Shown: positions 24,587-33,523 of the stretch, in pieces
How the letters are laid out: every line of letters starts with the position of its first letter
Numbering within the stretch: position 1 is the first letter of the stretch
NCBI RefSeq assembly: GCF_959029255.1
Contig: NZ_CAUFUE010000028.1
Span: 1 to 64,000, forward strand
Direction: 5' to 3'
From: an uncultured Bacteroides sp.
GTDB taxonomy: Bacteria; Bacteroidota; Bacteroidia; Bacteroidales; Bacteroidaceae
Length of the DNA stretch: 64,000 bases
Program-made: the position numbers and the translations under genes
The notes under the pieces: generated by a model
Seen by the model: only the letters and a program-made list of their open reading frames with translations
Told to the model about the DNA's origin: nothing
The model's database searches: none

Positions 24587-25321
24587 TTATCCTTCATTTT
24601 TCATTTTCTCTGTATCTGTTGTTTTGGTAGCACGCAGTATTTCCCGCTTGCCACCCGGAGGACCCGGAAGCCGTTCCACTTTAAATCCGATGCTTTGCAA
24701 TAACCGACGGATGACACCTTTGGCGCAATAGGTGGTAAGAATTCCATTCGGGTTCATACAAGCGTATATTTTCCGGAAAAGTTCTTCACTCCACATTTCC
24801 GGTTGCTTTTCGGGGGCGAAGGCATCGAAATAAACAACGTCGAAAAAGCGATTGGCGGTGACTGGCGAATGATAAATTGCCGGTGATGCGTCAACTGTAG
24901 CCGGTAACTTCTCACTAATCGCCGCATTCGCGTCTTCTTTTACTTTCCGTAACGTGAAGTAAGGAGTAATGTTCACATCTTCCTCCCACGGCACTGTATG
25001 GAGTGTCTTGAATAAAGGGTTCTCGCTGTATTTCAGGGCATCCACTTCTTTCCAGGAGAGCGGATATAGCTCGATGCCGGTATAGTGGACATGCCGTTTT
25101 TCCTTTTCGGTCGTTTCCAGAGTGAGCAAGGCGTTCAATCCTGTTCCGAAACCTATTTCAAGAATATGAGGTTGGGCGACGGAAGAGGCTTTCAACCCCA
25201 TGTCGATAAAGATATGTCGCGACTCGGTATGCGCCCCCTTTACCGAATGGTAATGTTCATTCAGTTCCGGTACAAACAGGGTTGCACTTCCGTCTTCGGT
25301 TTGTTCAATGATTCGTTTCAT
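24587..25321 (-). CDS. mnmD: tRNA U34 methylaminomethyl-2-thiouridine methyltransferase, MnmD type
   Basis: A 244-residue SAM-dependent methyltransferase of the DUF752/MnmC N-domain group. The SAM motif is LEIGFGTGLNALLT (residues 53-66), followed by VVYFDAFAPEKQPEMWSEE (near 171) and the C-terminal RLPGPPGGKREILRA. It would complete the mnm5s2U modification at the wobble position of several tRNAs. The oxidase half of MnmC is absent, as in many Bacteroidota. A 22-bp repeat array begins right at its start codon. Confidence 0.9.
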   Translation of the reverse strand: MKRIIEQTEDGSATLFVPELNEHYHSVKGAHTESRHIFIDMGLKASSVAQPHILEIGFGTGLNALLTLETTEKEKRHVHYTGIELYPLSWKEVDALKYSENPLFKTLHTVPWEEDVNITPYFTLRKVKEDANAAISEKLPATVDASPAIYHSPVTANRFFDVVYFDAFAPEKQPEMWSEELFRKIYACMNPNGILTTYCAKGVIRRLLQSIGFKVERLPGPPGGKREILRATKTTDTEKMKNEG

Positions 25322-25362
25322 CTATATGTCCCTCGTGAGCCATCTATATATTCCTCATCCCT
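25321..25362. repeat. two 22-bp repeats related to the 19432 array
   Basis: TCTATATGTCCCTCGTGAGC... at 25321 and TCTATATATTCCTC at 25343 are 22 bp apart and match the constant part TCTATAGTTCCCTC of the array at 19432. They fill the 47-bp gap between the DedA stop and the mnmD start. Confidence 0.75.
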
Positions 25363-25368
25363 TGCTTT

Positions 25369-25845
25369 TTATATCACTACCGATATGATGCCTTGCAGCG
25401 CCAGCAGCATCAGGATATATCGTATCAGCTTCCCTGCAAACATCGAAGTGGTGGTGAGCCAGACATTGCTGCGCATAAATCCCAATGCGATGGCAATGAC
25501 TTCTCCCACAAAAGGCAGGAAAGCGAAGAAAGCCATCAGCGCTCCTTTTCCTTGCAGGAACTGCTGCATCTTTTCCACCTTTTCCTTTTTGACTTTGAAA
25601 TATTTCTCAATCCAGTCTACTTTGCCCAGGCGGCCCATGTAGTAGCAGGTCATACCGCCCACCGTATTGCCCAATGTGGCGGCAACTACGCAAAGAGCCG
25701 GACTCAGTCCAACCTTGACCAGCGCAATCATCACTAACTCCGAACTGAACGGGATGATGCTGCCCGCCAGCAGGGCGGAGATAAAGAGTCCGATGTATCC
25801 CCAGTCAATCAGTAGTTGTATCAGTGTATCTATAAAAGCGTCCAT
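25369..25845 (-). CDS. DedA/SNARE-associated (YqaA-like) membrane protein
   Basis: A 158-residue, four-to-five-helix inner-membrane protein. Features: EL-rich N-terminal helices with GSIIPFSSELVMIALV, a central GNTVGGMTCYYMGRLG, and FLPFVGEVIAIALGFMR, all typical of YqaA/DedA small members. The family is implicated in lipid flipping and membrane homeostasis. Its start overlaps the end of the upstream membrane protein gene by 16 bases. Confidence 0.85.
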   Translation of the reverse strand: MDAFIDTLIQLLIDWGYIGLFISALLAGSIIPFSSELVMIALVKVGLSPALCVVAATLGNTVGGMTCYYMGRLGKVDWIEKYFKVKKEKVEKMQQFLQGKGALMAFFAFLPFVGEVIAIALGFMRSNVWLTTTSMFAGKLIRYILMLLALQGIISVVI

Positions 25846-26828
25846 ACGTTAAATCCGAATAAAAGGAATAATCCTGCAAACATTAAAATAAAGAACAGAT
25901 TGGAACTCCGGCTGCTCGTCAATACAAACAAGTGGCCTGTCAGGATGCTGATGCCGATTAGGAGTAGAGACAACAGGTTGGTGCTCAACGCAGGTTGCAG
26001 CCCGATGTAAACAAAGATGCAGAAGTTCAGGAATATCAGGAAATGCAGATAGCTGCGCGTACGTATTTTGTCTTCATATCCGGCTGCCAGGCAATGCCCC
26101 GAGCTGACTATAAACAGCAGGAAGAGGTATCCGATAGTTGCCAATTCCCAAGGTTGTAAGTCGAGCCGGATGGGCTGGAAAGCAGCCAGCTCCCGGAAGG
26201 GTTGATAGAACAACTCCATCTGCCCGTAGAAGTAGGCATGTCCCAACAGAAACCAATAGGGCACACTCCAGCCAATCAGCGAAGCAAAAAAGCTTTTGGG
26301 ATGAAGTGACTGAAAACAGTATGCGCCAATCCAGAGAACAGGAATGAAGAACGTCAGTTGGGGGAACATCAGGCTGCCCAGTCCGATAAATAGAAATGAA
26401 TTGAACAGCGTGCCGGTAGGGTTTGCCTGTTGATAACTCTTGAACAGGAAATAGATGGCAACCAGAAAGGCGATGGCTACCATATCACCCGGATATAGTA
26501 TTTGCAAACTGGGACAAACGGCTATCAGCAGGAAATAAATACCGGTCTGCACCGAAGCCCGCATACGTATAATGGCGTATGCATTGTTCAGCCCAATCAG
26601 AAAATATCCGATGACGCAGTACAGGACGAAGCATAAGATGCGGCTGGCCCATGTCGGGATACAAAAATCACAGAACATATTCCATAATGAATAGCTGCTT
26701 TGGCGGACTTCCATATCGGGTAATAGAATAGCGGTCAGTATCCAGCAGGCCACTGATATCAGGATGGCGGCGGGAAGTGTGAGACGTCCTGCGGCCACCC
26801 GGTTCTGAAATCTTTTGCTTCTTAACAT
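25830..26828 (-). CDS. polytopic membrane protein, function unknown
   Basis: A 332-residue protein with nine or ten membrane segments and few charged residues. It lies between purD and a DedA gene, on the same strand as both. I cannot assign a family. The start at 26828 (MLRSKRFQNRV) is chosen because the longer frame (to 26882) is encoded by the inverted repeat at 26844-26970. Confidence 0.7.
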   Translation of the reverse strand: MLRSKRFQNRVAAGRLTLPAAILISVACWILTAILLPDMEVRQSSYSLWNMFCDFCIPTWASRILCFVLYCVIGYFLIGLNNAYAIIRMRASVQTGIYFLLIAVCPSLQILYPGDMVAIAFLVAIYFLFKSYQQANPTGTLFNSFLFIGLGSLMFPQLTFFIPVLWIGAYCFQSLHPKSFFASLIGWSVPYWFLLGHAYFYGQMELFYQPFRELAAFQPIRLDLQPWELATIGYLFLLFIVSSGHCLAAGYEDKIRTRSYLHFLIFLNFCIFVYIGLQPALSTNLLSLLLIGISILTGHLFVLTSSRSSNLFFILMFAGLFLLFGFNVWTLL

Positions 26829-26843
26829 CTGGTTTTGAATTAA

Positions 26844-26970
26844 ATGACAAGGGAACAAGTTGACAAGGGAACAAGTTGACAAGTTAACGAGGGCTGCGCA
26901 ATCAGAGCCAACGCGTAGCTCCTTGTTAACTTGTCAACTCGTTAACTTGTTCCCTTGTCAACTCGTCAAG
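26844..26970. repeat. inverted repeat of GACAAG/AACAAG units
   Basis: The left half (TTGACAAGGGAACAAG repeated, then TTAACGAGG) is mirrored in the right half as CTTGTTAACTTGTCAACTCG and TTGTTCCCTTGTCAAC, around a GC-rich centre (GGCTGCGCAATC...). It separates purD from the membrane protein gene. Confidence 0.75.
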
Positions 26971-26975
26971 CCATA

Positions 26976-28250
26976 TTACAGGTCGAAACCGATATCCCGG
27001 CGGAAGTATTTCTTCTCGAAGTCGAGCATGTCGGCCACCTGATAGCTTTTCTTTAATGCTTCTTCTTTGGTGTCACCGTAGGAGCAGACAGCGATGACAC
27101 GTCCGCCGTTAGTCACTACCTGCCCGTCTTTCAAGGCTGTTCCGGCGTGGAAAAGGATGCTGTCTGTGCCTTGTGCCTGCTCAAAGCCGGTGATGACTTT
27201 ACCCTTTTCGTAGGCTTCGGGATATCCGCCGCTTACCAGCATGACGCAAGCCGCCGTGCGTGGGTCTAGCACCAGTTCCTTGGTGTTGAGGTCTACCTTG
27301 TGGACGCCTTCAAAAAGGTCCATGATGTCACTCTGAATTCGCAGCATGACACTTTCCGTTTCCGGGTCGCCCATGCGTACGTTATATTCGATAACCATCG
27401 GTTCGCCTTTTACATTAATCAGGCCGAGGAAGATGAAACCTTTATAAAGGATGTTCTCTTCAAGTAGTCCGTTGATAGTCGGCTCAATGATGCGTACGCG
27501 TACCTTCTCCATGAACTCATCGTTGGCAAAGGGTACGGGAGTAACGCTACCCATACCGCCGGTGTTCAGGCCTTTGTCACCTTCACCGATGCGTTTGTAG
27601 TCTTTGGCAACCGGAAGAACCTTGTAGTGCTGGCTATCCGTCAGTACGAATACGGAACATTCGATACCGCTGAGGAATTCTTCGATGACAACCGTGGCGC
27701 TGGCATCGCCGAACATACCGCCCAGCATTTCTTTCAGCTCTTTTTTAGCTTCTTCCAGAGAGGGCAAAATCAGCACTCCCTTGCCGGCGCACAAACCGTC
27801 GGCTTTCAGTACGTAGGGAGCGGAAAGGCTTTCGAGGAAAGCGAGTCCTTCATCCAGATTTTCTGCTGTAACGCTTTTGTAGCGTGCGGTAGGTATCTGG
27901 TGGCGTTCCATAAATCCTTTGGCGAATTCCTTGCTGCCTTCCAGTTGGGCGCCTTTTGCCGAAGGACCTATGATGGCAATGTGACGGGTAGTATCATCTT
28001 CCTTGAAACTGTCGAAGATGCCTTGTACCAACGGGTCTTCCGGGCCCACGACAATCATGTCGATGTGCTGTTCAAGAGCGAAAGTCTTGAGTGCGGGGAA
28101 GTCTGTCGCTTTGATATTCACGTTTTCGCCTACAGCGCCCGTACCGGCATTACCGGGAGCGATGTACAGCTTTTCAACTTTCGGACTTTGGGCTATTTTC
28201 CATGCCAAAGCGTGTTCGCGGCCGCCTGAGCCTAATAATAATACTTTCAT
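26976..28250 (-). CDS. purD: phosphoribosylamine-glycine ligase
   Basis: A 424-residue GARS enzyme that joins glycine to phosphoribosylamine in purine synthesis. It begins MKVLLLGSGGREHALAWK, and has the ATP-grasp region (VLKADGLCAGKGVLI near residues 139-153) and NTGGMGSVTPVPF near 217. The start at 28250 gives the canonical N-terminus; the 15 extra codons upstream arise from repeat DNA. Full length. Confidence 0.96.
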   Translation of the reverse strand: MKVLLLGSGGREHALAWKIAQSPKVEKLYIAPGNAGTGAVGENVNIKATDFPALKTFALEQHIDMIVVGPEDPLVQGIFDSFKEDDTTRHIAIIGPSAKGAQLEGSKEFAKGFMERHQIPTARYKSVTAENLDEGLAFLESLSAPYVLKADGLCAGKGVLILPSLEEAKKELKEMLGGMFGDASATVVIEEFLSGIECSVFVLTDSQHYKVLPVAKDYKRIGEGDKGLNTGGMGSVTPVPFANDEFMEKVRVRIIEPTINGLLEENILYKGFIFLGLINVKGEPMVIEYNVRMGDPETESVMLRIQSDIMDLFEGVHKVDLNTKELVLDPRTAACVMLVSGGYPEAYEKGKVITGFEQAQGTDSILFHAGTALKDGQVVTNGGRVIAVCSYGDTKEEALKKSYQVADMLDFEKKYFRRDIGFDL

Positions 28251-28291
28251 GTCTTCTTTCTTAAATTTATGATTTAGAAATGAAGAATTCT

Positions 28292-30571
28292 TCATTCTTC
28301 ATTCTTCATTAAATAGTCTTCAAAATACCTTGTTATCTTTTCGTGCAGATGTATGCGGTCGCGTCCCAGCACGTTGTGCTTGTGCGTAGGGTAAATGAAC
28401 AAATCCGGATAGGTGCGCGCATCTACGCAAGCTTTCATGAATGAAAGGGTATGCTGGGGCACACAAGTATCGTCATGGTCATCATGGATAATCAGCAGAT
28501 GCCCTTTCAGATTACCGGCAAGGTTCTTCAAGTTGCATTGCTTGTAACCCTCCGGGTTGGACTGCGGGGTATCCATATAGCGCTCGCCGTACATCACTTC
28601 GTAATATCCCCAGTCGATAACCGGTCCTCCGGCAACACCTACCTTGAAGATTTCGGGATAACGCAGCATCAACGCCGTCGTCATGTGTCCGCCGAAGCTC
28701 CAGCCGTGTACACCGATGCGGTTTCCATTCACGTAAGGCTGGCTTTTCAGGAATTCCACTCCCTTCACCTGGTCCTTACCTTCCTCGATGCCGAGTTGGC
28801 GGAAAGTGGCGTTTTCAAACTCCAGCCCACGGTTGCTGCTTCCACGGTTGTCGAGGGTAAACATGATGTAACCTTTGTTGGCCATGTAGATGTCCCAACC
28901 ACGGGCGGCATTCATCCAACCGTTGTTTATCATCTGGGCATGCGGGCCACCGTACACGTAGACGATAGCGGGATATTTCTTGTTCGGGTCAAAGTCGGCA
29001 GGCTTGATGAGACGGTAATATAAATCCGTCTTTCCATCGGCTGCCTTGATAGTGCCTGTTTCGATGCCGGGCATCAGGAAACCTTCGTATGGGTTCTTGG
29101 CAGTCAGCAGATTGATGCTCTTGAGACTTTTGGTGTTGATGATGTCAATGCAGCGGGGCACTGTAGGAGTGGAATAGCGGTCAATGAGATAACTTCCTGA
29201 AACGGAAAGAGTTCCGCTGTGTACTCCATCTGTATTAGTCTTGAAGCAGAGTGGCAGGCTGCGTTTACCGTTAGTGATGTTGATGGAGAAGCTGCAAGTA
29301 CCATCGGTATCCGTAGCGTCGAAGAATACTTCCTTGCGCTTGGCGTTGAAGCCGATTACCTTGCTCACCAGCCACTTGCCCTCGGTCAACTGTTGCAAGC
29401 CGAGGTTGTCTTTGCATTTCCCTCCTGCCGGAGCCTCTATCCAATCTCCTTCTACAGATTTGGAAAGATTGCAGAGGTACAGGTGGTTCCATCCGTCGCG
29501 TTGGCTCTGATAGATAAACCGGTTATTGTCCCAAGGCAAAAAGATTATCGGATGTTGAGGCTCTACATATTTGGGATGAGTCTCTTCTATCAGCACTTGT
29601 TGCAACTCACCCGTCTCCGCATTGTATTGGCAAAGTTTGGAATGGTTCTGGTCCCGGTTCAGCTCAATCAGGTAGATGCTTTTGCCGTCGGGCGCCCAAC
29701 TGATGTTGGTGAAGTACCGGTCGGTGGGGTCTCCCGTATTCAGGTAGATGGTCTTTTGATTTTCCGGGTTATAAACTCCGATAGATACTTTGTGGCTGGT
29801 CATTCCCGCCATCGGATAACGAATCGGGTTCAATTCTCCTACACGTGCCGTGATATCGACAAGCGGATATTGGCTCACCATACTTTCGTCCATACGGTAG
29901 AAAGCCAGCAAATCACCTTCCGGACTCCAGAATGTTCCTTTACTGATGCCAAACTCATTGCGATGCACACTCTGGCCGCAGACAATGCCTTCAGGTTCGT
30001 TGGTGACAGGCAGGTTGTTTACAAACAGGTTATTGTCTATTGTGTAGGCGATATTACCGCTTGCTGTATTGTAATCTATACTTGCCGCGTTCTTAGGCAA
30101 CCGGCTTTGGCTGACTATCCGGTCAGTCTCCCAATCATAAACTACATAATTCCCTCTTATCGGTAGCAACATCTGCTTCTTCTCCGGGTGTATGAATTGT
30201 GCGCTTTGCAAAGTGGGAAGTTTCCCGATGCCCTCAGCGGTCAATCTGTTGTTTACGGTTTCGCGGGTCACCAACAGTGTCTCTTTGCCGTTCTTCGGAT
30301 CTACTGCTTTTATTTCGTCAATGCCCGGAATGATGCAGATATCGCCCCACCACTGCAAACCATGTATGTTCTCAGGGGTGCGATAGGTCTCTCCTCCGGG
30401 GATAAGGTCTTCCAGAGTCGGCTTTTTCAGTTCGGGCTTCAGGGTGCTGAGTCCCCCGTTGCCTGCATTTGTTTCTTGCGCCATAACGTTTGTTGTAAAT
30501 AGAGCGAGCGTCGCCATGAGCAATGCAAGCATGTTTTTACTTATTTTCTTCGCATTCATTCTCTTTGTCAT
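28292..30571 (-). CDS. S9 family prolyl oligopeptidase, DPP IV-like
   Basis: A 759-residue peptidase with a signal peptide (ending VMAQ). The N-terminal part is the beta-propeller of DPP IV (about residues 60-470), the C-terminal part the alpha/beta hydrolase. The catalytic triad is visible: Ser in GWSFGG, Asp in HDDHDDTCVPQ, His in YPTHKHNV. It would release dipeptides with a penultimate proline, in the periplasm or outside. The last five codons (MKNEE) come from a GAAGAAT-type repeat that fills the gap to purD. Confidence 0.92.
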   Translation of the reverse strand: MTKRMNAKKISKNMLALLMATLALFTTNVMAQETNAGNGGLSTLKPELKKPTLEDLIPGGETYRTPENIHGLQWWGDICIIPGIDEIKAVDPKNGKETLLVTRETVNNRLTAEGIGKLPTLQSAQFIHPEKKQMLLPIRGNYVVYDWETDRIVSQSRLPKNAASIDYNTASGNIAYTIDNNLFVNNLPVTNEPEGIVCGQSVHRNEFGISKGTFWSPEGDLLAFYRMDESMVSQYPLVDITARVGELNPIRYPMAGMTSHKVSIGVYNPENQKTIYLNTGDPTDRYFTNISWAPDGKSIYLIELNRDQNHSKLCQYNAETGELQQVLIEETHPKYVEPQHPIIFLPWDNNRFIYQSQRDGWNHLYLCNLSKSVEGDWIEAPAGGKCKDNLGLQQLTEGKWLVSKVIGFNAKRKEVFFDATDTDGTCSFSINITNGKRSLPLCFKTNTDGVHSGTLSVSGSYLIDRYSTPTVPRCIDIINTKSLKSINLLTAKNPYEGFLMPGIETGTIKAADGKTDLYYRLIKPADFDPNKKYPAIVYVYGGPHAQMINNGWMNAARGWDIYMANKGYIMFTLDNRGSSNRGLEFENATFRQLGIEEGKDQVKGVEFLKSQPYVNGNRIGVHGWSFGGHMTTALMLRYPEIFKVGVAGGPVIDWGYYEVMYGERYMDTPQSNPEGYKQCNLKNLAGNLKGHLLIIHDDHDDTCVPQHTLSFMKACVDARTYPDLFIYPTHKHNVLGRDRIHLHEKITRYFEDYLMKNEE

Positions 30572-30722
30572 TATATTCTTCGTTGTCTTTTCTGAAACCT
30601 TTAATTTTCATTCTGCCGGTCGGGTTGTGTCTTATCTGTACCGCTGCGCTTAGCTTGGCAAGAGCGGAGATTACTACTGCTTTGAGGATGTGTCAAAACA
30701 AAAGTTCGCTTACTATTTGTTT

Positions 30723-30804
30723 CTTTTAGGCGTGGATTACACGGATTTCACGGAAAAGGGATAAAGAAAATCCGTGAAATCCGTGTAATCCGTTCCTAAA
30801 AAGA
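30723..30804. repeat. dispersed inverted repeat of the GGATTACACGGATTTCACGG family
   Basis: The arms TTCTTTTAGGCGTGGATTAC... and ...GTAATCCGTTCCTAAAAAGAA close on each other. A weaker outer pair (GAGGATGTGTCAAAA at 30685 / TTTTGATACACCCTC at 30820) extends the hairpin. The gap 30572-30939 holds nothing else that I can name. Confidence 0.75.
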
Positions 30805-30901
30805 AATTATCAAGTATATTTTGATACACCCTCGTTGTCTATCAACCATTTACCCTCAAAGAAAGATGTCTCAACATGAATTCAATATAGTAGGTATTTC
30901 T

Positions 30902-30926
30902 TTTAGGCGTGGATTACACGGATTAG
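30902..30926. repeat. single arm of the same dispersed element
   Basis: TTTAGGCGTGGATTACACGG repeats bases 30725-30744 but lacks a partner arm. It sits just before the stop of the methyltransferase gene. Confidence 0.65.
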
Positions 30927-30939
30927 CGTTGCGTCCGGT

Positions 30940-32445
30940 TTATTCCTCTTTCTTCTTGAATTCCCTTCTCTTTCTTTCCGGATAAGACTCTCCCGACCTC
31001 GGTCCGCGTTCTCCGCCGAACTCACGTCTTTCCCTGGGCTTGAATTCTTTTCTGTCACCATCCTTGAACTCCCTGCGTTCGCGCGGACGGAATTCCCGCT
31101 TCTCGCCATCCCTGAATTCTCTAGGTTTACGGTCACTGTTGAACTCACGTTTCTCGCCGTTGAATTCTCTGCGTTCTCCGCTAAACCTGTCTCTGGGTCT
31201 GAATTCCCTTCGTTCTCCCGAAGCTGGCCTGAACTCTCTCCGTTCCCCTGAAGGCCTGTATTCTTTGCGTTCTTTGCTCAGCTCGTCACCTCCTTCACGA
31301 AATTCCTTATATCTGCCGTCAAAGATTTCATATTGGCGGAATTCACACTCCAGGGCGCCGTTGAACAAAGGGATTTTATTGGTTGCCTTCAACCCGATTT
31401 GGTCGAAACATTCTTCACGATACGATAATATCCACGCAGTATTGCCGGTGAAAGCATGTTTCAAGCGCTCACCAATCATGGAATACAATCCCAGCAAATC
31501 GTTTGTAGAAATTCGTTCTCCGTAGGGAGGATTGGTGATGAGGATAGATTTCTCCGCAGGTTTTTCAAACTGCTGGAAAGGCTGCAATTTCAATATCACA
31601 TCCTTTGAAACACCTGCCGCCTTGATGTTGCGGGTTGCAATCTCATTAGCCTGCGGGTTGTTGTCATAACCGTATATCTTATGTTGGAATTCACGTTCCT
31701 GGCTGTCGTCATTGTAGATAGTATCGAACAATTCCTGGTCAAAATCCACCCATTTCTCAAAAGCGAACTCCTTGCGGAATACCCCCGGAGCAATGTTACG
31801 GGCAATCAAAGCCGCTTCGATGGGGATAGTTCCCGAACCGCACATCGGGTCTATCAGGTCGCATTCGCCATTCCAGCCGGTCATCAGAATCATTCCGGCA
31901 GCCAGCACTTCGTTCAGAGGAGCTTCCACCGCTTCCTGGCGATAGCCGCGTCGATGCAGCGACTCGCCCGATGAATCCAGAGAGAGCGTACATTTGGTTT
32001 CCGCGATGTGGATGTTCAGCAGTACATCCGGTTTGTTGATACGCACATTGGGGCGGTTACCCGACTTTTCGCGGAAATAGTCCACAATCGCGTCTTTCAC
32101 TTTATAAGAAACGAATTTGGAATGACGGAACTCTTCGCTGAACACCACGGCATCTACAGCAAAAGTTTTGTCGGTATCCAGATAATCTTCCCAGTGGATA
32201 GCCTTGATTTGTTCGTAAACCTCATCGGCATCTTTGGCTGTGAAGTGCTTGATTGGTTTCAGGATGCGAATGGCGGTGCGGAGGCAGAAATTCGCCTTGT
32301 ACATCATTTCCTTGTCACCGCTGAAAGACACCATGCGGCGTCCTATTTCGATGTCATTGGCTCCCAGTGAGGTAAGTTCTTTAGCCAGTACTTCTTCCAG
32401 TCCCTGAAAGGTTTTGGCAATCATTTCAAATGGTTGTTCGCTCAT
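30940..32445 (-). CDS. THUMP-domain rRNA/tRNA methyltransferase with long charged tail
   Basis: A 501-residue RlmL-like methyltransferase. The THUMP domain lies in residues 45-155, the SAM site has LIDPMCGSGTIPIEAAL near 190-207, and the catalytic motif is LITNPPYGERI near 298-308. Such enzymes modify N2 of guanosine in 23S rRNA or tRNA. Residues of about 392-501 form a disordered tail with about a dozen (E/K)REF repeats (SGERREFRP, NGEKREFNS, RERREFKDG). The tail is far longer than in the core family and should bind RNA by charge. Confidence 0.9.
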   Translation of the reverse strand: MSEQPFEMIAKTFQGLEEVLAKELTSLGANDIEIGRRMVSFSGDKEMMYKANFCLRTAIRILKPIKHFTAKDADEVYEQIKAIHWEDYLDTDKTFAVDAVVFSEEFRHSKFVSYKVKDAIVDYFREKSGNRPNVRINKPDVLLNIHIAETKCTLSLDSSGESLHRRGYRQEAVEAPLNEVLAAGMILMTGWNGECDLIDPMCGSGTIPIEAALIARNIAPGVFRKEFAFEKWVDFDQELFDTIYNDDSQEREFQHKIYGYDNNPQANEIATRNIKAAGVSKDVILKLQPFQQFEKPAEKSILITNPPYGERISTNDLLGLYSMIGERLKHAFTGNTAWILSYREECFDQIGLKATNKIPLFNGALECEFRQYEIFDGRYKEFREGGDELSKERKEYRPSGERREFRPASGERREFRPRDRFSGERREFNGEKREFNSDRKPREFRDGEKREFRPRERREFKDGDRKEFKPRERREFGGERGPRSGESYPERKRREFKKKEE

Positions 32446-32472
32446 CTAAATTGTTTATGGTTTATGTTTTTA

Positions 32473-33372
32473 TTATTTCTTAGCTTTCGTCTGTACAATC
32501 CTCGCTCCCGCAGGCACATCCTCCGTGACCCAGATATTACCGCCAACGGTGGCGTCACGTCCGATGGTGATACGTCCCAATATGGTAGCGTTGGAATAGA
32601 CAATGACATTGTCCTCCAGTATCGGATGGCGGGGAATGCCTTTGATGGGTTTGCCGTCCTCGTCCAGGGGGAAACTTTTGGCGCCAAGGGTTACTCCCTG
32701 ATATAGCTTGACGTGGTTTCCGATGACACAAGTCTCACCGATTACCACACCCGTTCCGTGGTCTATCGTGAAATGGCTGCCAATCTCAGCTCCCGGGTGG
32801 ATATCGATTCCCGTTTCGCTATGCGCCATTTCAGTAATGATGCGGGGGATAAGAGGTACGCCCAGCGTCAGCAGTTCATGCGCAATGCGGTAATTGCTGA
32901 TGGCGCGGATGGCGGGATAGCAACTGATGACTTCACCGAATGAGTGTGCGGCGGGGTCGCCGTTGTAGGCGGCTTCCACATCGGTGGCGAGTATGCGGCG
33001 CATTGCGGGCAGGTGGCTGATAAACTTGGCGGCAAGTGAGGCGGCATCTTCACGTTGTTTCTCGGTGCAGCAACTGCATTCGTCATCGCTGCCGAAACAG
33101 AGCCCTGCGAGAATTTGCTCGGTCAGCAAGTCGAACAAACGTTCTACATTGACGCCGATATGATAAGTGACTGTACGGCTGTTGACCGTTGAGTTTCCGA
33201 AATAGCCGGGGAAAATGATGGCACGTGCCAGCTCGATGATGTCATACAAAGCTTTAGCCGAAGGCAATGGGTTGCCGTCCGTATGCTGGTGAAACAGTCC
33301 TTTGTAAGATTCGCTTTCCGATAGCTCATCGACTGCCTGTGTCAAAATGTGAGTAAAGTTGAGTGGACTCAT
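32473..33372 (-). CDS. cysE: serine O-acetyltransferase
   Basis: A 299-residue CysE/EpsC-type enzyme that makes O-acetylserine for cysteine synthesis. The N-terminal helical domain is followed by a left-handed beta helix with GTGVVIGETCVIGN, the DIHPGAEIG block and the catalytic HFTIDHG. The start at 33372 is preferred; a longer frame to 33456 crosses the cysK upstream region. It is divergent from cysK, whose product uses O-acetylserine. Confidence 0.92.
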   Translation of the reverse strand: MSPLNFTHILTQAVDELSESESYKGLFHQHTDGNPLPSAKALYDIIELARAIIFPGYFGNSTVNSRTVTYHIGVNVERLFDLLTEQILAGLCFGSDDECSCCTEKQREDAASLAAKFISHLPAMRRILATDVEAAYNGDPAAHSFGEVISCYPAIRAISNYRIAHELLTLGVPLIPRIITEMAHSETGIDIHPGAEIGSHFTIDHGTGVVIGETCVIGNHVKLYQGVTLGAKSFPLDEDGKPIKGIPRHPILEDNVIVYSNATILGRITIGRDATVGGNIWVTEDVPAGARIVQTKAKK

Positions 33373-33473
33373 TATGATATCCTTTATAATAAAGTGGCAA
33401 CAAAGGTACAAAGTATTCGCCAAATTTCCTACATATCCCTCATTTATAGTAAGCAATTACCATATTTATGGTA

Positions 33474-33504
33474 TTTGGAATGAACTAATCCGGCAGTACT
33501 TTTG
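33474..33504 (+). promoter_or_regulatory. promoter of cysK
   Basis: TTTG (33474-33477), exactly 19 bp, then TACTTTTG (33497-33504); a textbook Bacteroidota promoter, 20 bases before the ATG. Confidence 0.85.
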
Positions 33505-33523
33505 TATCATAAAACAAAAAGAT

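Noticed and set aside
26845..27042. frames across the purD-membrane protein gap
   Set aside because: They translate the repeated GACAAG/AACAAG DNA and give low-complexity peptides.
28003..28272. 89-codon plus-strand frame opposite purD
   Set aside because: Antisense shadow of the conserved N-terminus of PurD.
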